Source of the DNA: Archivesica marissinica
Taxonomy: Eukaryota > Mollusca > Bivalvia > Venerida > Vesicomyidae
Assembly: GCA_014843695.1 (NCBI GenBank)
Contig: CM026401.1
Location: 47,581,486 to 47,645,485 of the forward strand
DNA length: 64,000 nt
Direction: 5' to 3'
Below the pieces are notes generated by a model. It was not told the DNA's origin, made no database searches, and saw only the letters and a list, made by a program, of their open reading frames with translations. Positions 50,600-62,642 of the stretch are shown here, piece by piece; position 1 is the stretch's first letter; every line of letters starts with the position of its first letter. A program made the translations under genes and the position numbers.

Positions 50600-53500
50600 G
50601 TAATTAGTCTTTACAAATTCATTTTAGCAATTGCGAAGCAAGTTCTTACAACATTCAATCGCTATCAAGACCTCGTTCCTTATGGAATCCATCGCTGTGA
50701 GTGTGAGTGAGAGATAAGAGGCAATGTGTCAACAGTGTATTGCCTTTGGAGAGGGGACAGAGATGTAGAAAGGCGTATATATGAAGCATAGAGTTAAGGA
50801 CACCACCATCATGGTTCAATTTCTGACTGAGCTCAAACTCACAAACCCTCGGTTACTAGGCCAACAGTATTTATTGCCTTTGCTTAAAGTGACACTATAT
50901 CAGTGAAGACATAAATGTCTGCAGAATGTAATTTCCTATTATATGGTATAATTTCCCCCCCCCCCCCCCCCAATATTTTTTCTTGATTGCTTAAACTTGG
51001 TGTACTTATTCAGGTATGATAATCATTCGTAGTGAAATGTTAATTGTTTGTCGACCACACACCGTCTCCGTGGCCTAGTGGTTAAGGCGTCCGCATACGG
51101 AGCGTCGAACCTCGTCGGGGATTCGTTCTGGTATGGTCGGTTGGTGAGTCACCAGCTAGTTAAATAATGGTTACCGATTAGTTTAAACATTGTTTATTTC
51201 AGTATTTTACATGTACATAACAGAATTAACATTTTACATATAAATTAACAGCAATAGACTGCAAGACTGGTTACCAATTGCCTACAAGCCCGGCGCCTGG
51301 CCTTCAAGCATATGATTCGGGAAGTACTGATGTTCTAAAAAAAGGTGTCTCATAAGTCAGCGATGGCTGGCCCTTTCAATAGGGGTGACACTACAATAAA
51401 CAAACAGTTTTATATAATGTTAGGTGGGAAAGAGAAATGTGTTTTACATACATATATGCGTTTTTGTTTTCAGATCCAGCGAGGGTTGTTAGATAAGGCA
51501 ACGCCGCACATGCCATTTCGATGGATTATGACCACTGTCATTTTTCTTCTATATTTCATTAGAGTTTATTTTCTACAGGTAAGGCTAAATGTCTATTTAT
51601 TGCCCGCTGGAATTTGCGGCGAGGGTATTTTGTTTCGAGTCAGCTGTGCGTCTTTCAAGGTTTGCTGAGTCAGTTGTTAGTGGCATTTTATGAAATTAGC
51701 TTGTTGACTTCAAATCACATGCGCGCTGTAGGTTCGAACTGAGGCTGGAAACGTACCATCATGAATCTGAGGCTGGAAGCGTACCATATAATCGTAGGTT
51801 ACATGTTGATCTGATGATAAATTAAAAAAGACAAACCAATAAAACATAGTCATGTATACAGACAAACCAAAGGAACCACCGAAAATTGCTGCTTAGCACA
51901 GGTGGCTGCTTAATAGAGGTCAATTATATAATAAAACAACATATTGGTAATCTGGAAACTGGCTGCTTAATACAAGTTGACTGCTTAATGAAGGTGACCA
52001 CTAACACAGGTTTAACTGCTTAATGAAGGTGACAGTTAACACAGGTTTGACTGCTTAATGAAGGTGACCACTAACACAGGTTTAACTGCTTAATGAAGGT
52101 GACTGCTAACACAGGTTTGACTACTTAATGAAGGTGACCACTAACACGGGTTTGACTGTACATGTTGACTGCTTAATGAAGGTGACCACTAACACAGGTT
52201 TGACTGCTTAATGAAGGTGACCACTAACACAGGTTTGACTGTACATGTTGACTGCTTAATGAAGGTGACCACTAACACAGGTTTGACTGCTTAATGAAGG
52301 TGACCACTAACACAGGTTTGACTGTACATGTTGACTGCTTAATGAAGGTGACCACTAACACAGGTTTGACTGCTTAATGAAGGTGACCACTAACACAGGT
52401 TTGACTGTACATGTTGACTGCTTAATGAAGGTGACCACTAACACAGGTTTGACTGCTTAATGAAGGTGACCACTAACACAGGTTTGACTGTACATGTTGA
52501 CTGCTTAATGAAGGTGACCACTAACACAGGTTTGACTGCTTAATGAAGGTGACCACTAACACAGGTTTGACTGTACATGTTGACTGCTTAATGAAGGTGA
52601 CCACTAACACAGGTTTGACTGCTTAATGAAGGTGACCACTAACACAGGTTTGACTGCTTAATGAAGGTGAACACTAACACCGGTTTGACTGCTTAATGAA
52701 GGTGACCACTAACACAGGTTTGACTGCTTAATGAAGGTGACCACTAACACAGGTTTGACTGCTTAATGAAGGTGACCACTAACACAGGTTTGACTGTACA
52801 TGTTGACTGCTTAATGAAGGTGACCACTAACACAGGTTTGACTGCTTAATGAAGGTGACCACTAACACAGGTTTGACTGTACATGTTGACTGCTTAATGA
52901 AGGTGACCACTAACACAGGTTTGACTGCTTAATGAAGGTGACCACTAACACAGGTTTGACTGTACATGTTGACTGCTTAATGAAGGTGACCACTAACACA
53001 GGTTTGACTGCTTAATGAAGGTGACCACTAACACAGGTTTGACTGTACATGTTGACTGCTTAATGAAGGTGACCACTAACACAGGTTTGACTGCTTAATG
53101 AAGGTGACCACTAACACAGGTTTGACTGTACATGTTGACTGCTTAATGAAGGTGACCACTAACACAGGTTTGACTGTACATGTTGACTGCTTAATGAAGG
53201 TGACCACTAACATGGGTTTGACTGCTTAATGAAGGTGACCACTAACACAGGTTTGACTGCTTAATGGCTTAATGAAGGTGACCACTAACACAGGTTTGAC
53301 TGTACATGTTGACTGCTTAATGAAGGTGACCACTAACACAGGTTTGACTGCTTAATGAAGGTGACCACTAACATGGGTTTGACTGCTTAATGAAGGTGAC
53401 CACTAACACAGGTTAGACTGCTTAATGAAGGTGACCACTAACACAGGTTTGACTGCTTAATGAAGGTGAACACTAACACCGGTTTGACTGCTTAATGAAG

Positions 53501-56500
53501 GTGACCACTAACACAGGTTTGACTGCTTAATGAAGGTGACCACTAACACAGCTTTGACTGCTTAATGAAGGTGACCACTAACACAGGTTTGACTGCTTAA
53601 TGAAGGTGACCACTAACACGGGTTTGACTGCTTAATGAAGGTGACCACTAACACAGGTTTGACTGCTTAATGAAGGTGACCACTAACACAGGTTTGACTG
53701 TTTAATGAAGGTGACCACTAACACAGGTTTGACTGCTTAATGAAGGTGACCACTAACACAGGTTTGACTGTTTAATGAAGGTGACCACTAACACATGTTT
53801 GACTGCTTAATGAAGGTGACCACTAACACAGGTTTGACTGCTTAATGAAGGTGACCACTAACACAGGTTTGACTGCTTAATGAAGGTGACCACTAACACA
53901 GGTTTGACTGCTTAATGAAGGTGACCACTAACACAGGTTTGGCTGCTTAATGAAGGTGAACACTAACACAGGTTTGACTGCTTAATGAAGGTGACCACTA
54001 ACACGGGTTTGACTACTTAATGAAGGTGACCACTAACACGGGTTTGACTGCTTAATGAAGGTGACCACTAACACGGGTTTGACTGCTTAATGAAGGTGAC
54101 CACTAACACAGGTTTGACTGCTTAATGAAGGTGACCACTAACACACGTTTATTTGTACTTATATTTGTCTTTCAGGGCTGGTATATTGTGACGTATGCAC
54201 TAGGAATTTATCTACTAAATTTATTTATTGGGTTTCTTACACCCAAAATTGACCCTACACTTAACTTGGACAGTGATGGTAAGTTGTGTTTAGAAATACC
54301 GTATTTACCCAACTATAAGATTGTCCCCAACTTAGGTCTTAAATCAGTGGTATTCAGGGGCTCCCGCTGTCGGTCGCCAATGGCGCCAATTGCAACAAAA
54401 AACAAATAATGGCGCTAAATTTTGTAAATTGGCGAAAATATTTTTTTGTGCACATGTTTTATCAAATACATGGCTTCAAATATTTATTTGTGAACTATAT
54501 GGCTCTTAGTTGGCTCCAAGTGTTATAAATTGGCTCCAGTAACAAACATTCAGACAGAGGGAACCCTGGTATTTTGTATAGACCCGCGTATAAGACGGTT
54601 TGATAATATGGAAACCACTTGAAAGTAACGATCAAACAAATAATTCAGCTCTGTAAATTATGTCATGTCCGCAGCCGTGGTCGAGTGGTTAAGGTCGCTA
54701 ACTTGTATACCACTGTAACCTATCATCACTGATGGTCACGGGTTCGGGCCCCGCTCAGGCCGTGTCTCATTTATATGAAAAAGTTGGCAGTTTCTTACGG
54801 AGGTTGGTGCACCCAAGTACTGGTTAACCGCTGGAGCCTGCCCAGGAAAGGTGTTGTTAGGTAAACTGCCTGCCGGCGATATAGCCCAAAATGGTGCTGA
54901 TGCAGGCGTAAACCCGAAATATAACATAACATATAAATGATGTCAAAAATGTACTGATGCACAACAATAAAAATGATTTGCGAAAATACTATTGACAAGT
55001 TCAGTTTACAGATAGAGCTGTGAAAGTCTATGTGTTTGTTACACGCTTTCAGTTATTTCAAATGTCCTCAATTATTGAGTTGGAACAAACTGATTTTTAA
55101 ACAAAATTGTAAAAAAAATGTTTATCACTCGCTTATGGGAAGCCACTTTGAGGCCATACTCTGGTGATAATAATCCCGTCTTATACGCAAGTAAGTACGG
55201 TATATAATATAAACAATATTATTCCAATCATAAGCCTGTGTATATATGATCTTACAGGAGTGGTGATTTCATACCATACGTTATTAAACAAGTTTTGGAA
55301 CTTAGCTATTTACCCATTTGATTCTGGATACCGTTCAAACAGTATTTGCAAAGAACATAGAGCCAGATCAGCCGCCATGGAGATGTAATAGTATATTAAC
55401 CTAAATCTCATGTAGTCCCAGTAATATCTATGGAGGTGTGATAGATATGGCGACTACTTATCAACTGCATGATAGCTAAATGGCTGTCGTTTGTATGGAG
55501 ATATAATAGTATATTAACCTAAATCTCATGTAGTCCCAGTAATATCTATGGAGGTGGGATAGATATGGCGACTACTTATCCACTGCATTATAGCTAAATG
55601 GCTGTCGTTTGTATGGAGATGTATAAATAGTATATTAACCTAAATCTCTATGTAGTCCCAGTAATATCTATGGAGGTGTGATAGATATGGCGACTACTTA
55701 TCCACTGCATGATAGCTAAATGGCTGTCGTTTGTATGGAGATATATAATAGTATATTAACCTAAATCTCTATGAAGGAAAGGGTTAAATGGCTGTCATTT
55801 GTATGGAGATGTAATAGTATATTAACCTAAATCTCTATGAAGGAAAGGGTTAAATGGCTGTCGTTTGTATGGAGATGTAATAGTATATTAACCTAAATCT
55901 CTATGAAGGAAAGGGTTAATATTGTGTGCTAAACTTATCACCATGGTTACAGATGATGGTCCAGAATTACCAACTAAATCTTCAGACGAATTCAAGCCTT
56001 TTATGAGACGATTACCTGAATTTAAATTTTGGTAAGTATTCAATTTGGATACAAGGATACAGGACAGGAGCTGGAGGGTGAATTTTGAGAGCCTCACTTC
56101 TCCCAATTTTGAAACTGAGCCGAGGGTGAAGTGTTTTCGTATTGAATACAAGGACATTTTCATTTGAGTCAACCAGCTCGTCCCTATTTTGATCTTGGGA
56201 GTTGTTGTTTCATATGGAAGTTATCATATATCAGGTTGCTATATTGCAAATTTCGCGTCGTGTCTGGTTTAATATTCGTGAATCTAATATTAGCTGTTTT
56301 AATATTCGTGAATCTAATATTAGCTGTTTTAATATTCGTGAATCTAATATTAGCTGTTTTAATATTCGTGAATCTAATATTAGCTGTTTTAATATTCGTG
56401 AATCTAATATTAGCGATTATTTAGCTTCAAAATGCATTTTTCGCATACTGCTGTTGAGAGAAAATCTCAATAAGCTTTCGATTAAATCCGTTTTCATTAT

Positions 56501-59500
56501 GTATGCAATTTATATGTACTGTATATTATGAATGAATAAATATGTTTAAACCAACATGGAGAATTTTACCTTGCCATCGGGCTGGCTCAGGATCAAATAT
56601 ATCGCCGGATTGTACTGTGAAACAAACTTGTGTACGGTATTAATTTAGGGCTTATTATACAGTCAGACCTGTCTTAAACAGCCAGCCAACGGAAGAACAG
56701 AAAGTTGCTGCTTAGCACAGGTGGCTGCTTAATAGAGGTCAAATGTATAATAAAACAACATATTGGGAATCTGGAAACTGGCTGCTTAATGGAGGCGACC
56801 ACTAACACAGGTTTGACTGTAATTACATACGCATATCTATGGAAACATTAATTACTATCAAAAGCTGAGAGCTGTATACCCAATTACAACACTCTGTGTA
56901 TTTTCAGGTACTCGGGCACAAAACCTGTCTCAGCAGCCTTACCTGTATACCCAATTACAACACTCCGTATATTTTCAGGTACTCTGCCCCAAAACCCGTC
57001 TCAGCAGACTTACCTATATATCCAATTACAACACTCCGTATATTTTCAGGTACTCTGCCCCAAAACCCGTCTCAGCAGACTTACCTATATATCCAATTAC
57101 AACACTCCGTATATTTTCAGGTACTCTGCCCCAAAACCCGTCTCAGCAGACTTACCTATATACCCAATTACAACACTGTATATTTTCAGGTACTCGGGCA
57201 CAAAACCCGTCTCAGCAGACTTACCTGTATACCCAATTACAACACTCCGTATATTTTCAGGTACTCGGCCACAAAACCCGTCTCGGCAGACTTACCTATA
57301 TACCCAATTACAACACTCCGTATATTTTCAGGTACTCTGCCACAAAACCCGTCTCAGCAGACTTACCTGTATACCCAATTACAACACTCTGTATATTTTC
57401 AGGTACTCGGCCACAAAACCCGTCTCAGCAGACTTACCTGTATACCCAATTACAACACTCCGTATATTTTCAGGTACTCGGCCACAAAACCCGTCTCGGC
57501 AGACTTACCTATATACCCAATTACAACACTCCGTATATTTTCAGGTACTCTGCCACAAAACCCGTCTCAGCAGACTTACCTGTATACCCAATTACAACAC
57601 TCCGTATATTTTCAGGTACTCGGCCACAAAACCCGTCTCAGCAGACTTACCTGTATACCCAATTACAACACTCCGTATATTTTCAGGTACTCTGCCACAA
57701 AACCCGTCTCAGCAGACTTACCTGTATACCCAATTACAACACTCCGTATATTTTCAGGTACTCGGCCACAAAACCCGTCTCAGCAGACTTACCTGTATAC
57801 CCAATTACAACACTCCGTATATTTTCAGGTACTCGGCCACAAAACCCGTCTCGGCAGACTTACCTATATACCCAATTACAACACTCCGTATATTTTCAGG
57901 TACTCTGCCCCAAAACCCGTCTCAGCAGACTTACCTATATATCCAATTACAACACTCCGTATATTTTCAGGTACTCTGCCCCAAAACCCGTCTCAGCAGA
58001 CTTACCTATATATCCAATTACAACACTCCGTATATTTTCAGGTACTCTGCCCCAAAACCCGTCTCAGCAGACTTACCTATATACCCAATTACAACACTCT
58101 GTATATTTTCAGGTACTCGGGCACAAAACCCGTCTCAGCAGACTTACCTGTATACCCAATTACAACACTCCGTATATTTTCAGGTACTCGGCCACAAAAC
58201 CCGTCTCAGCAGACTTACCTGTATACCCAATTACAACACTCCGTATATTTTCAGGTACTCGGCCACAAAACCCGTCTCAGCAGACTTACCTGTATACCCA
58301 ATTACAACACTCCGTATATTTTCAGGTACTCGGCCACAAAACCCGTCTCGGCAGACTTACCTATATACCCAATTACAACACTCCGTATATTTTCAGGTAC
58401 TCTGCCACAAAACCCGTCTCAGCAGACTTACCTGTATACCCAATTACAACACTCTGTATATTTTCAGGTACTCGGCCACAAAACCCGTCTCAGCAGACTT
58501 ACCTGTATACCCAATTACAACACTCCGTATATTTTCAGATACTCGGCCACAAAACCCGTCTCGGCAGACTTACCTATATACCCAATTACAACACTCCGTA
58601 TATTTTCAGGTACTCTGCCACAAAACCCGTCTCAGCAGACTTACCTGTATACCCAATTACAACACTCCGTATATTTTCAGGTACTCGGCCACAAAACCCG
58701 TCTCAGCAGACTTACCTGTATACCCAATTACAACACTCCGTATATTTTCAGGTACTCTGCCACAAAACCCGTCTCAGCAGACTTACCTGTATACCCAATT
58801 ACAACACTCCGTATATTTTCAGGTACTCGGCCACAAAACCCGTCTCAGCAGACTTACCTGTATACCCAATTACAACACTCCGTATATTTTCAGGTACTCG
58901 GCCACAAAACCCGTCTCGGCGAACTTACCTATATACCCAATTACAACACTCCGTGTATTTTCAGGTACTCGGGCACGAAGGCAGTGTTAGTGGCAATGTT
59001 CTGTACATTTTTTGAAGCATTTAATATACCCGTGTTCTGGCCTATACTAGTGATGTACTTTATCATTTTATTCGTCATAACTATGAAGAGACAAATAAAG
59101 GTAAGCGGTTGTAATCTTGTTAGTTTATGCAAATATATTTAACTCTTTGCATGCTGGGTAAAATAAAGGCTATAAATAGTTCAAATAATTGTAGCAGACA
59201 GCAGATGATTAATGTGTTTTTCTAATTATGTAACTGAAAACTCGGAAACTGGAAATATCAGGGCCGGCATGATTTAAATCGCCCAAAAAGTCTACTTTTT
59301 TGTTTTTCTAAAAACTCATTTAAAAAGACTTGTTACAATTAAATTGAAATAAACAAGTTATCTGAATTCAAATTTAAAGTTATTTGGTGCAAAAGGTTAA
59401 TCTTTTTTACCTGTGTGGGTTAGGGTTAGGCACAATGTTAGGTTTATTGCCAGGGGTGACAATGGGCAAGTTACATAATTAATAACACTTTGCAGTCTCG

Positions 59501-61315
59501 CTTGAAAACAACCCTGGCCATTGGGACGTTGACACCTCAGCATGGGTGCTAGCCAACTCACTCTTCCCCAAGAAGAAGAGAAACCACTGTTGACTTTTAT
59601 TGGTGATTTAAATCGATTTTTTTTTATTTAAATCAAAAAAGTCTTTTTTTAAAAAGTCATGACATTTGCCGGCCCTGGGAAATATGTCGTTACGACATAA
59701 TTAGAATGAAATTCCATGGCATATTTGACTTCTTATTTTCACCGCTAGCGTGCAGTGTTAAACTCGATTACGAAATAAGCCCGAGACTAATCGCTCTCAC
59801 GAGAGAGATTTCCTGTCTACGGTCACTTACGACCCTGGTTTTGGCAGTGCTCGAATGCACAACCCGAGATAGATTTCCTGTATACGGTCACTTACCACCC
59901 TGGTTTTGGCAGTGCTCGAATGCACAACCCGAGAGAGATTTCCTGTCTACCGTCACTTACCACCCTGGTTTTGGCAGTGCTGGAATGCACAACCCGAGAT
60001 AGATTTCCTGTCTACGGTCACTTACCACCCTGGTTTTGGCAGTGCTCGAATGCACAACCCGAGATAGATTTCCTGTATACGGTCACTTACCACCCTGGTT
60101 TTGGCAGTGCTCGAATGCACAACCCGAGATAGATTTCCTGTCTACGGTCACTTACCACCCTGGTTTTGGCAGTGCTCGGATTCACAACCCGAGATAGATT
60201 TCCTGTCTACGGTCACCACCACCCTGGTTTTGGCAGTGCTCGGATTCACAACCCGAGATAGATTTCCTGTCTACGGTCACCACCACCCTGGTTTTGGCAG
60301 TGCTCGAATGCACAACCCGAGATAGATTTCCTGTCTACGGTCACTTACCACCCTTGTTTTGGCAGTGCTCGGATGCACAACCCGAGATAGATTTCCTGCC
60401 TAAGGTCACTTACCACCCTTGTTTTGGCAGTGCTCGGATGCACAACCCGAGATATATTTCCTGCCTACGGTCACTTACCACCCTTGTTTTGGCAGTGCTC
60501 GGATGCACAACCCCTGTACATCTTATCCTCTTTTTTTCTTTCTTTTTTTAAAATTTTTATTTCCTGATCAACATACATCATAATTACACATATACATAAT
60601 AATTACACATATACATAATAATTAATAATTACACATATACATAATAATTACACATATACATCATAATTACACATACATAATAATTACACATATACATAAT
60701 AAATACACATATACATAATAAATACACATATACATAATAATTACACATATACATAATAATTACACATATACATCATAATTACACACGCTGTAGACTTTCC
60801 AGGCATGTACATGTATTGAAAACAAAGAACGTGTCAAAAAGTAATTGACAAGTGCTAACAGCCTGCAGTATTATCTATACGCATTATTCACAAATTATAT
60901 TTATATTAAGTTATACGTAATCGTGTGAAGCTACGTAAAGCGATGAAATAATAACCCGATGTATATTGGGAAGGAGGAGTAATTTTTTTAAGTAGAAGAG
61001 ATGGGATTAGCAAAAGAAAGTAAGAAGTTTCAGTGGAGATAAGTGTGGATGATTGTCTATATATAGCATGCATTTATTGACAAGTTAGTCGATAAGATCC
61101 AAGAACTGTCTCCATTTCATCTTATCCTATGTAAGCCCCATATTTATATACTTTATTAATTTTACAATGATTGCGAAACAAGCTTTAACAACATATGTTA
61201 ATCACAATGTTTTATTTTTTAGCATATGATCAGACACAAATACGTGCCCTGGTCAGGAGGTAAGACCCGATACAAAGGCAAGGAAGACACTGGCAAGGTG
61301 GTGTTATCCAAGTAA
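50517..61315 (+). CDS. RER1: RER1, Golgi retrieval receptor for ER membrane proteins, 6 coding exons
   Basis: Join 50528-50599, 51474-51578, 54176-54278, 55953-56031, 58965-59100, 61223-61315; all phases agree, giving 195 residues plus stop, against 196 in human. RER1 is a multi-spanning cis-Golgi membrane protein that returns escaped ER membrane proteins and unassembled subunits in COPI vesicles. Hallmarks: [20 protein letters not shown] (residues 60-79), RRLPEFKFW (112-120), [16 protein letters not shown] segment ([14 protein letters not shown]), [10 protein letters not shown] (159-168) and a basic tail with [10 protein letters not shown]. Four hydrophobic segments fall at about 41-58, 60-80, 126-141 and 142-160. 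A 5' noncoding exon is expected, because the first coding exon follows an acceptor (TTTAATTTCAG, 50516). Introns 2 and 4 are dominated by tandem arrays, the latter built from exon 5's own acceptor. Confidence 0.97.
50609..50735 (-). repeat. SINE family A 3' fragment in RER1 intron 1
   Basis: TTTACAAATTCATTTTAGCA then GCGAAGCAAGTTCTTACAAC and the GAGACCTCATTCC-like region, as in 40596-40828. It starts 10 bases after the donor. Confidence 0.78.
51059..51404 (+). mobile_element. SINE family E with internal insertion
   Basis: Head CCGTCTCCGTGGCCTAGTGG, B-box region GTCGGGGATTCGTTCTGGTA, body TGGCTGGCCCTTTCAATAGG, tail ACACTACAATAAACAAAC. About 80 bases (near 51180-51260) are absent from the copy at 26535-26755. 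It ends about 70 bases before RER1 exon 2. Confidence 0.83.
51474..51578 (+). CDS. RER1: RER1 coding exon 2 (first membrane segment)
   Basis: The acceptor TTTTTGTTTTCAG is followed by [20 protein letters not shown] and [14 protein letters not shown]; donor CAG-GTAAGG. LDK.TP....RW is conserved in the family (human LDKSTPYTAVRW). Confidence 0.96.
51876..54150. repeat. 35-bp array from MITE end, about 60 units, with 83-bp higher-order form
   Basis: The unit is GACTGCTTAATGAAGGTGAC then CACTAACACAGGTTT. In the left half it alternates with a 48-bp form containing GTACATGTTGACTGCTTAAT. The left edge is a decayed CAGTCAAACC MITE (51856-52016), so the array grew from its 3' end. It stops about 26 bases before the RER1 exon 3 acceptor. 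Confidence 0.95.
54176..54278 (+). CDS. RER1: RER1 coding exon 3 (second membrane segment)
   Basis: The acceptor ATATTTGTCTTTCAG is followed by [20 protein letters not shown] and [13 protein letters not shown], ending one base into the next codon; donor GATG-GTAAGT. Almost identical to the vertebrate [20 protein letters not shown]. Confidence 0.97.
54668..54935 (+). mobile_element. tRNA-derived SINE (family B), full length
   Basis: TCCGCAGCCGTGGTCGAGTG head, GTCACGGGTTCGGGCCCCGC B box, GGTTGGTGCACCCAAGTACT, and tail CGAAATATAACATAACATAT. This is the reference copy for the array at 2926-3795. Confidence 0.92.
55380..55915. repeat. Tandem repeat of a MITE part, 60-120 bp units
   Basis: TAGTATATTAACCTAAATCT and TAAATGGCTGTCGTTTGTAT recur about six times; early units also have GGTGTGATAGATATGGCGAC. 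The unit is the right part of the MITE at 62875-63114. It ends about 35 bases before the RER1 exon 4 acceptor. Confidence 0.9.
55953..56031 (+). CDS. RER1: RER1 coding exon 4 (cytoplasmic loop)
   Basis: The acceptor CCATGGTTACAG is followed by a split Asp, [13 protein letters not shown] and [12 protein letters not shown] with a split Trp; donor [20 protein letters not shown] is invariant in RER1 proteins that I know. Confidence 0.96.
56264..56415. repeat. 30-bp tandem repeat, 5 copies
   Basis: TTTTAATATTCGTGAATCTA then ATATTAGCTG, five identical copies. Because 30 is a multiple of 3, two frames show perfect decapeptide repeats; not a gene. Confidence 0.96.
56660..56821. mobile_element. CAGTCAAACC MITE, full length
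   Basis: TACAGTCAGACCTGTCTTAA at the left, CTAACACAGGTTTGACTGTA at the right, TA flanks. The interior has GGTGGCTGCTTAATAGAGGT and ATATTGGGAATCTGGAAACT. Confidence 0.92.
56885..58964 (+). repeat. 71-bp array of the RER1 exon 5 acceptor, about 29 copies
   Basis: The unit is ACACTCCGTATATTTTCAG, GTACTCGGCCACAAAACCCG, TCTCAGCAGACTTACCTGTA, TACCCAATTACA. The real junction reads ACACTCCGTGTATTTTCAG-GTACTCGGGCACGAA (58964/58965). Every unit thus carries a full copy of the acceptor and the first about 15 exon bases. All three frames are open, giving a 748-codon frame (56896-59142) that runs in frame into RER1 exon 5. It is intron sequence, not a protein repeat. Confidence 0.96.
58965..59100 (+). 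CDS. RER1: RER1 coding exon 5 (third and fourth membrane segments)
   Basis: One base completes Trp120, then [20 protein letters not shown] and [16 protein letters not shown], ending ITMKRQIK; donor AAG-GTAAGC. It corresponds to human LVAMVCTFFDAFNVPVFWPI. The YSGTKA start, where human has HAATKG, lies inside the repeated sequence. Confidence 0.97.
59142..59260 (+). mobile_element. Dispersed element fragment (TTAACTCTTTGCATGCTGGGT)
   Basis: Inverse of the fragments at 5250-5412 and 8325-8455. A possible second half lies at 59690-59760 (GTCGTTACGACATAATTAGA). Confidence 0.7.
59790..60515. repeat. 65-bp tandem repeat, about 11 copies, RER1 intron 5
   Basis: The unit is CACAACCCGAGATAGATTTC, CTGTCTACGGTCACTTACCA, CCCTGGTTTTGGCAGTGCTC, GAATG. 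Overlapping short + frames are repeat translation. Confidence 0.94.
60565..60785. repeat. AT-rich repeat (ATAATTACACATATACAT)
   Basis: About 12 copies of ATAATTACACATATACAT with small variants. Confidence 0.9.
61223..61315 (+). CDS. RER1: RER1 coding exon 6 (C-terminus, stop)
   Basis: The acceptor TTTTATTTTTTAG is followed by [20 protein letters not shown] and [10 protein letters not shown] with TAA at 61313-61315. Compares with human HMIKYRYIPF and RYRGKEDAGK. Confidence 0.96.
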   Translation, partial: HMIRHKYVPWSGGKTRYKGKEDTGKVVLSK

Positions 61316-61616
61316 CTGTTACCATGGAAACATTGTCTGCATGAAGTGTGTTCACTGTGTGTAGGCAGGGATGGAAATGATGTGACCTCTATGTGTGAAG
61401 TTGATAGTCGGGACATATACACAGGAGCATGTTGCAGGGTAATTTCCTGGAGAAGTAGTTTCCATAAAGGGAGAAACTTCTCCCTAGTTTGAACTCAGGG
61501 TGAAAGTTATTTTCCCTGTACAATACACAAAGTAGTATGGATATGCCTGAATGAAACTTCTGTCTTAATTCTCCCTTCTCCCTTTTTCAAGTTTTACTTG
61601 ATCCCTAATAAATGCT

Positions 61617-61622
61617 CAACTT
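61617..61622 (+). promoter_or_regulatory. Candidate RER1 poly(A) signal AATAAA
   Basis: First AATAAA after the stop, about 300 bases downstream. A second lies at 61769-61774. Which is used cannot be told. Confidence 0.4.
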
Positions 61623-62119
61623 GAGGATCAAGGAATATTGTTCGACTTATTTGTTCGACCTAAATTGACGTATCCTTATTGTTCTTATTTTCATGAAATG
61701 AAAGAATTAAAAACCGTGATTCGGATGAGTTAACTGTAGTAATTTACAAAGTTACAATTGATTTTGTAAATAAATATCTATATATAAACAGTAATTTGAT
61801 ATAAAATTTAAAGAATTTCTCGGAAGATTTTCAAAATTGTATTCTATCAATAAGGCACGGCATTTCATTTACGCACTCTAAAAAAATGACACCGAATATG
61901 TTTTGTGCTCTTTTAGATATTTTGGTCTTGCTAGAATCGAAATTGTAATTGTGTAATTTGTAGTCGAAGAAAACATGGTTTGTCGTTCTGAACGCCGGAT
62001 TTAACCACTTAGGCATGCGTGGTTAATTACTATGCGGCAGAACTTCAAACCATGTTTTATTTGCCAATAAATAACTGATAAACAAATATTATTTTTATAA
62101 TTAAAAATTTCTAATTATC

Positions 62120-62285
62120 TGCTCCTTGGAATATCTCAGTGTGTAGCACATTCTAAGTAAACGCTCCTTCAAATATCTCAGCGTGCAGCACATTCTAAGT
62201 AAACGCTCCTTTGAATATCTCAGCGTGCAGCACATTCTAAGTAAACGCTCCTTCAAATATCTCAGCATACAGCACAGTCTAAGTA
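62120..62285. repeat. 42-bp tandem repeat, 4 copies
   Basis: CTCCTTCAAATATCTCAGCG then TGCAGCACATTCTAAGTAAACG. Confidence 0.92.
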
Positions 62286-62399
62286 AAATACATACTGGGG
62301 CTTTAAACTACTGTATTGAATGTACTCAAGAATATGTAACAGGATGTCTGTAATGAGACTGCTGCACTTAGTGTAGAGTTATATGCACATGTTTAACTC

Positions 62400-62635
62400 T
62401 TTGCCTGCTGAGTAAATAAAATCACTTTTGCAAACAACATAGATCCAGATCAGCTGCGCCGTAATGCCGCATCTGATCAGGATCTATGCTGTTTGCTATT
62501 CAGCCAAGTGCATTAGCTCCACTATCCGAATAGCAAACAGCATAGACCATGATCAGACGGAACATTCTGTACGGGTTGATCTGGCTCTATGATGTTTACA
62601 AAGGTGATTTTATTACCCGTTAGATACATGAATGT
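62400..62635. mobile_element. MITE related to 2161-2411
   Basis: Contains GCAAACAACATAGATCCAGA and inverse-related GGATCTATGCTGTTTGCTAT. The ends are more degraded than in the first copy. Confidence 0.75.
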
Positions 62636-62642
62636 CTGCAGT

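Noticed and set aside
56896..59142. 748-codon open frame as a large repetitive protein
   Set aside because: It is the 71-bp intronic array read in rotating frames and joined to RER1 exon 5. The real protein uses only 58965-59100, as the fit to RER1 and the exact acceptor show.
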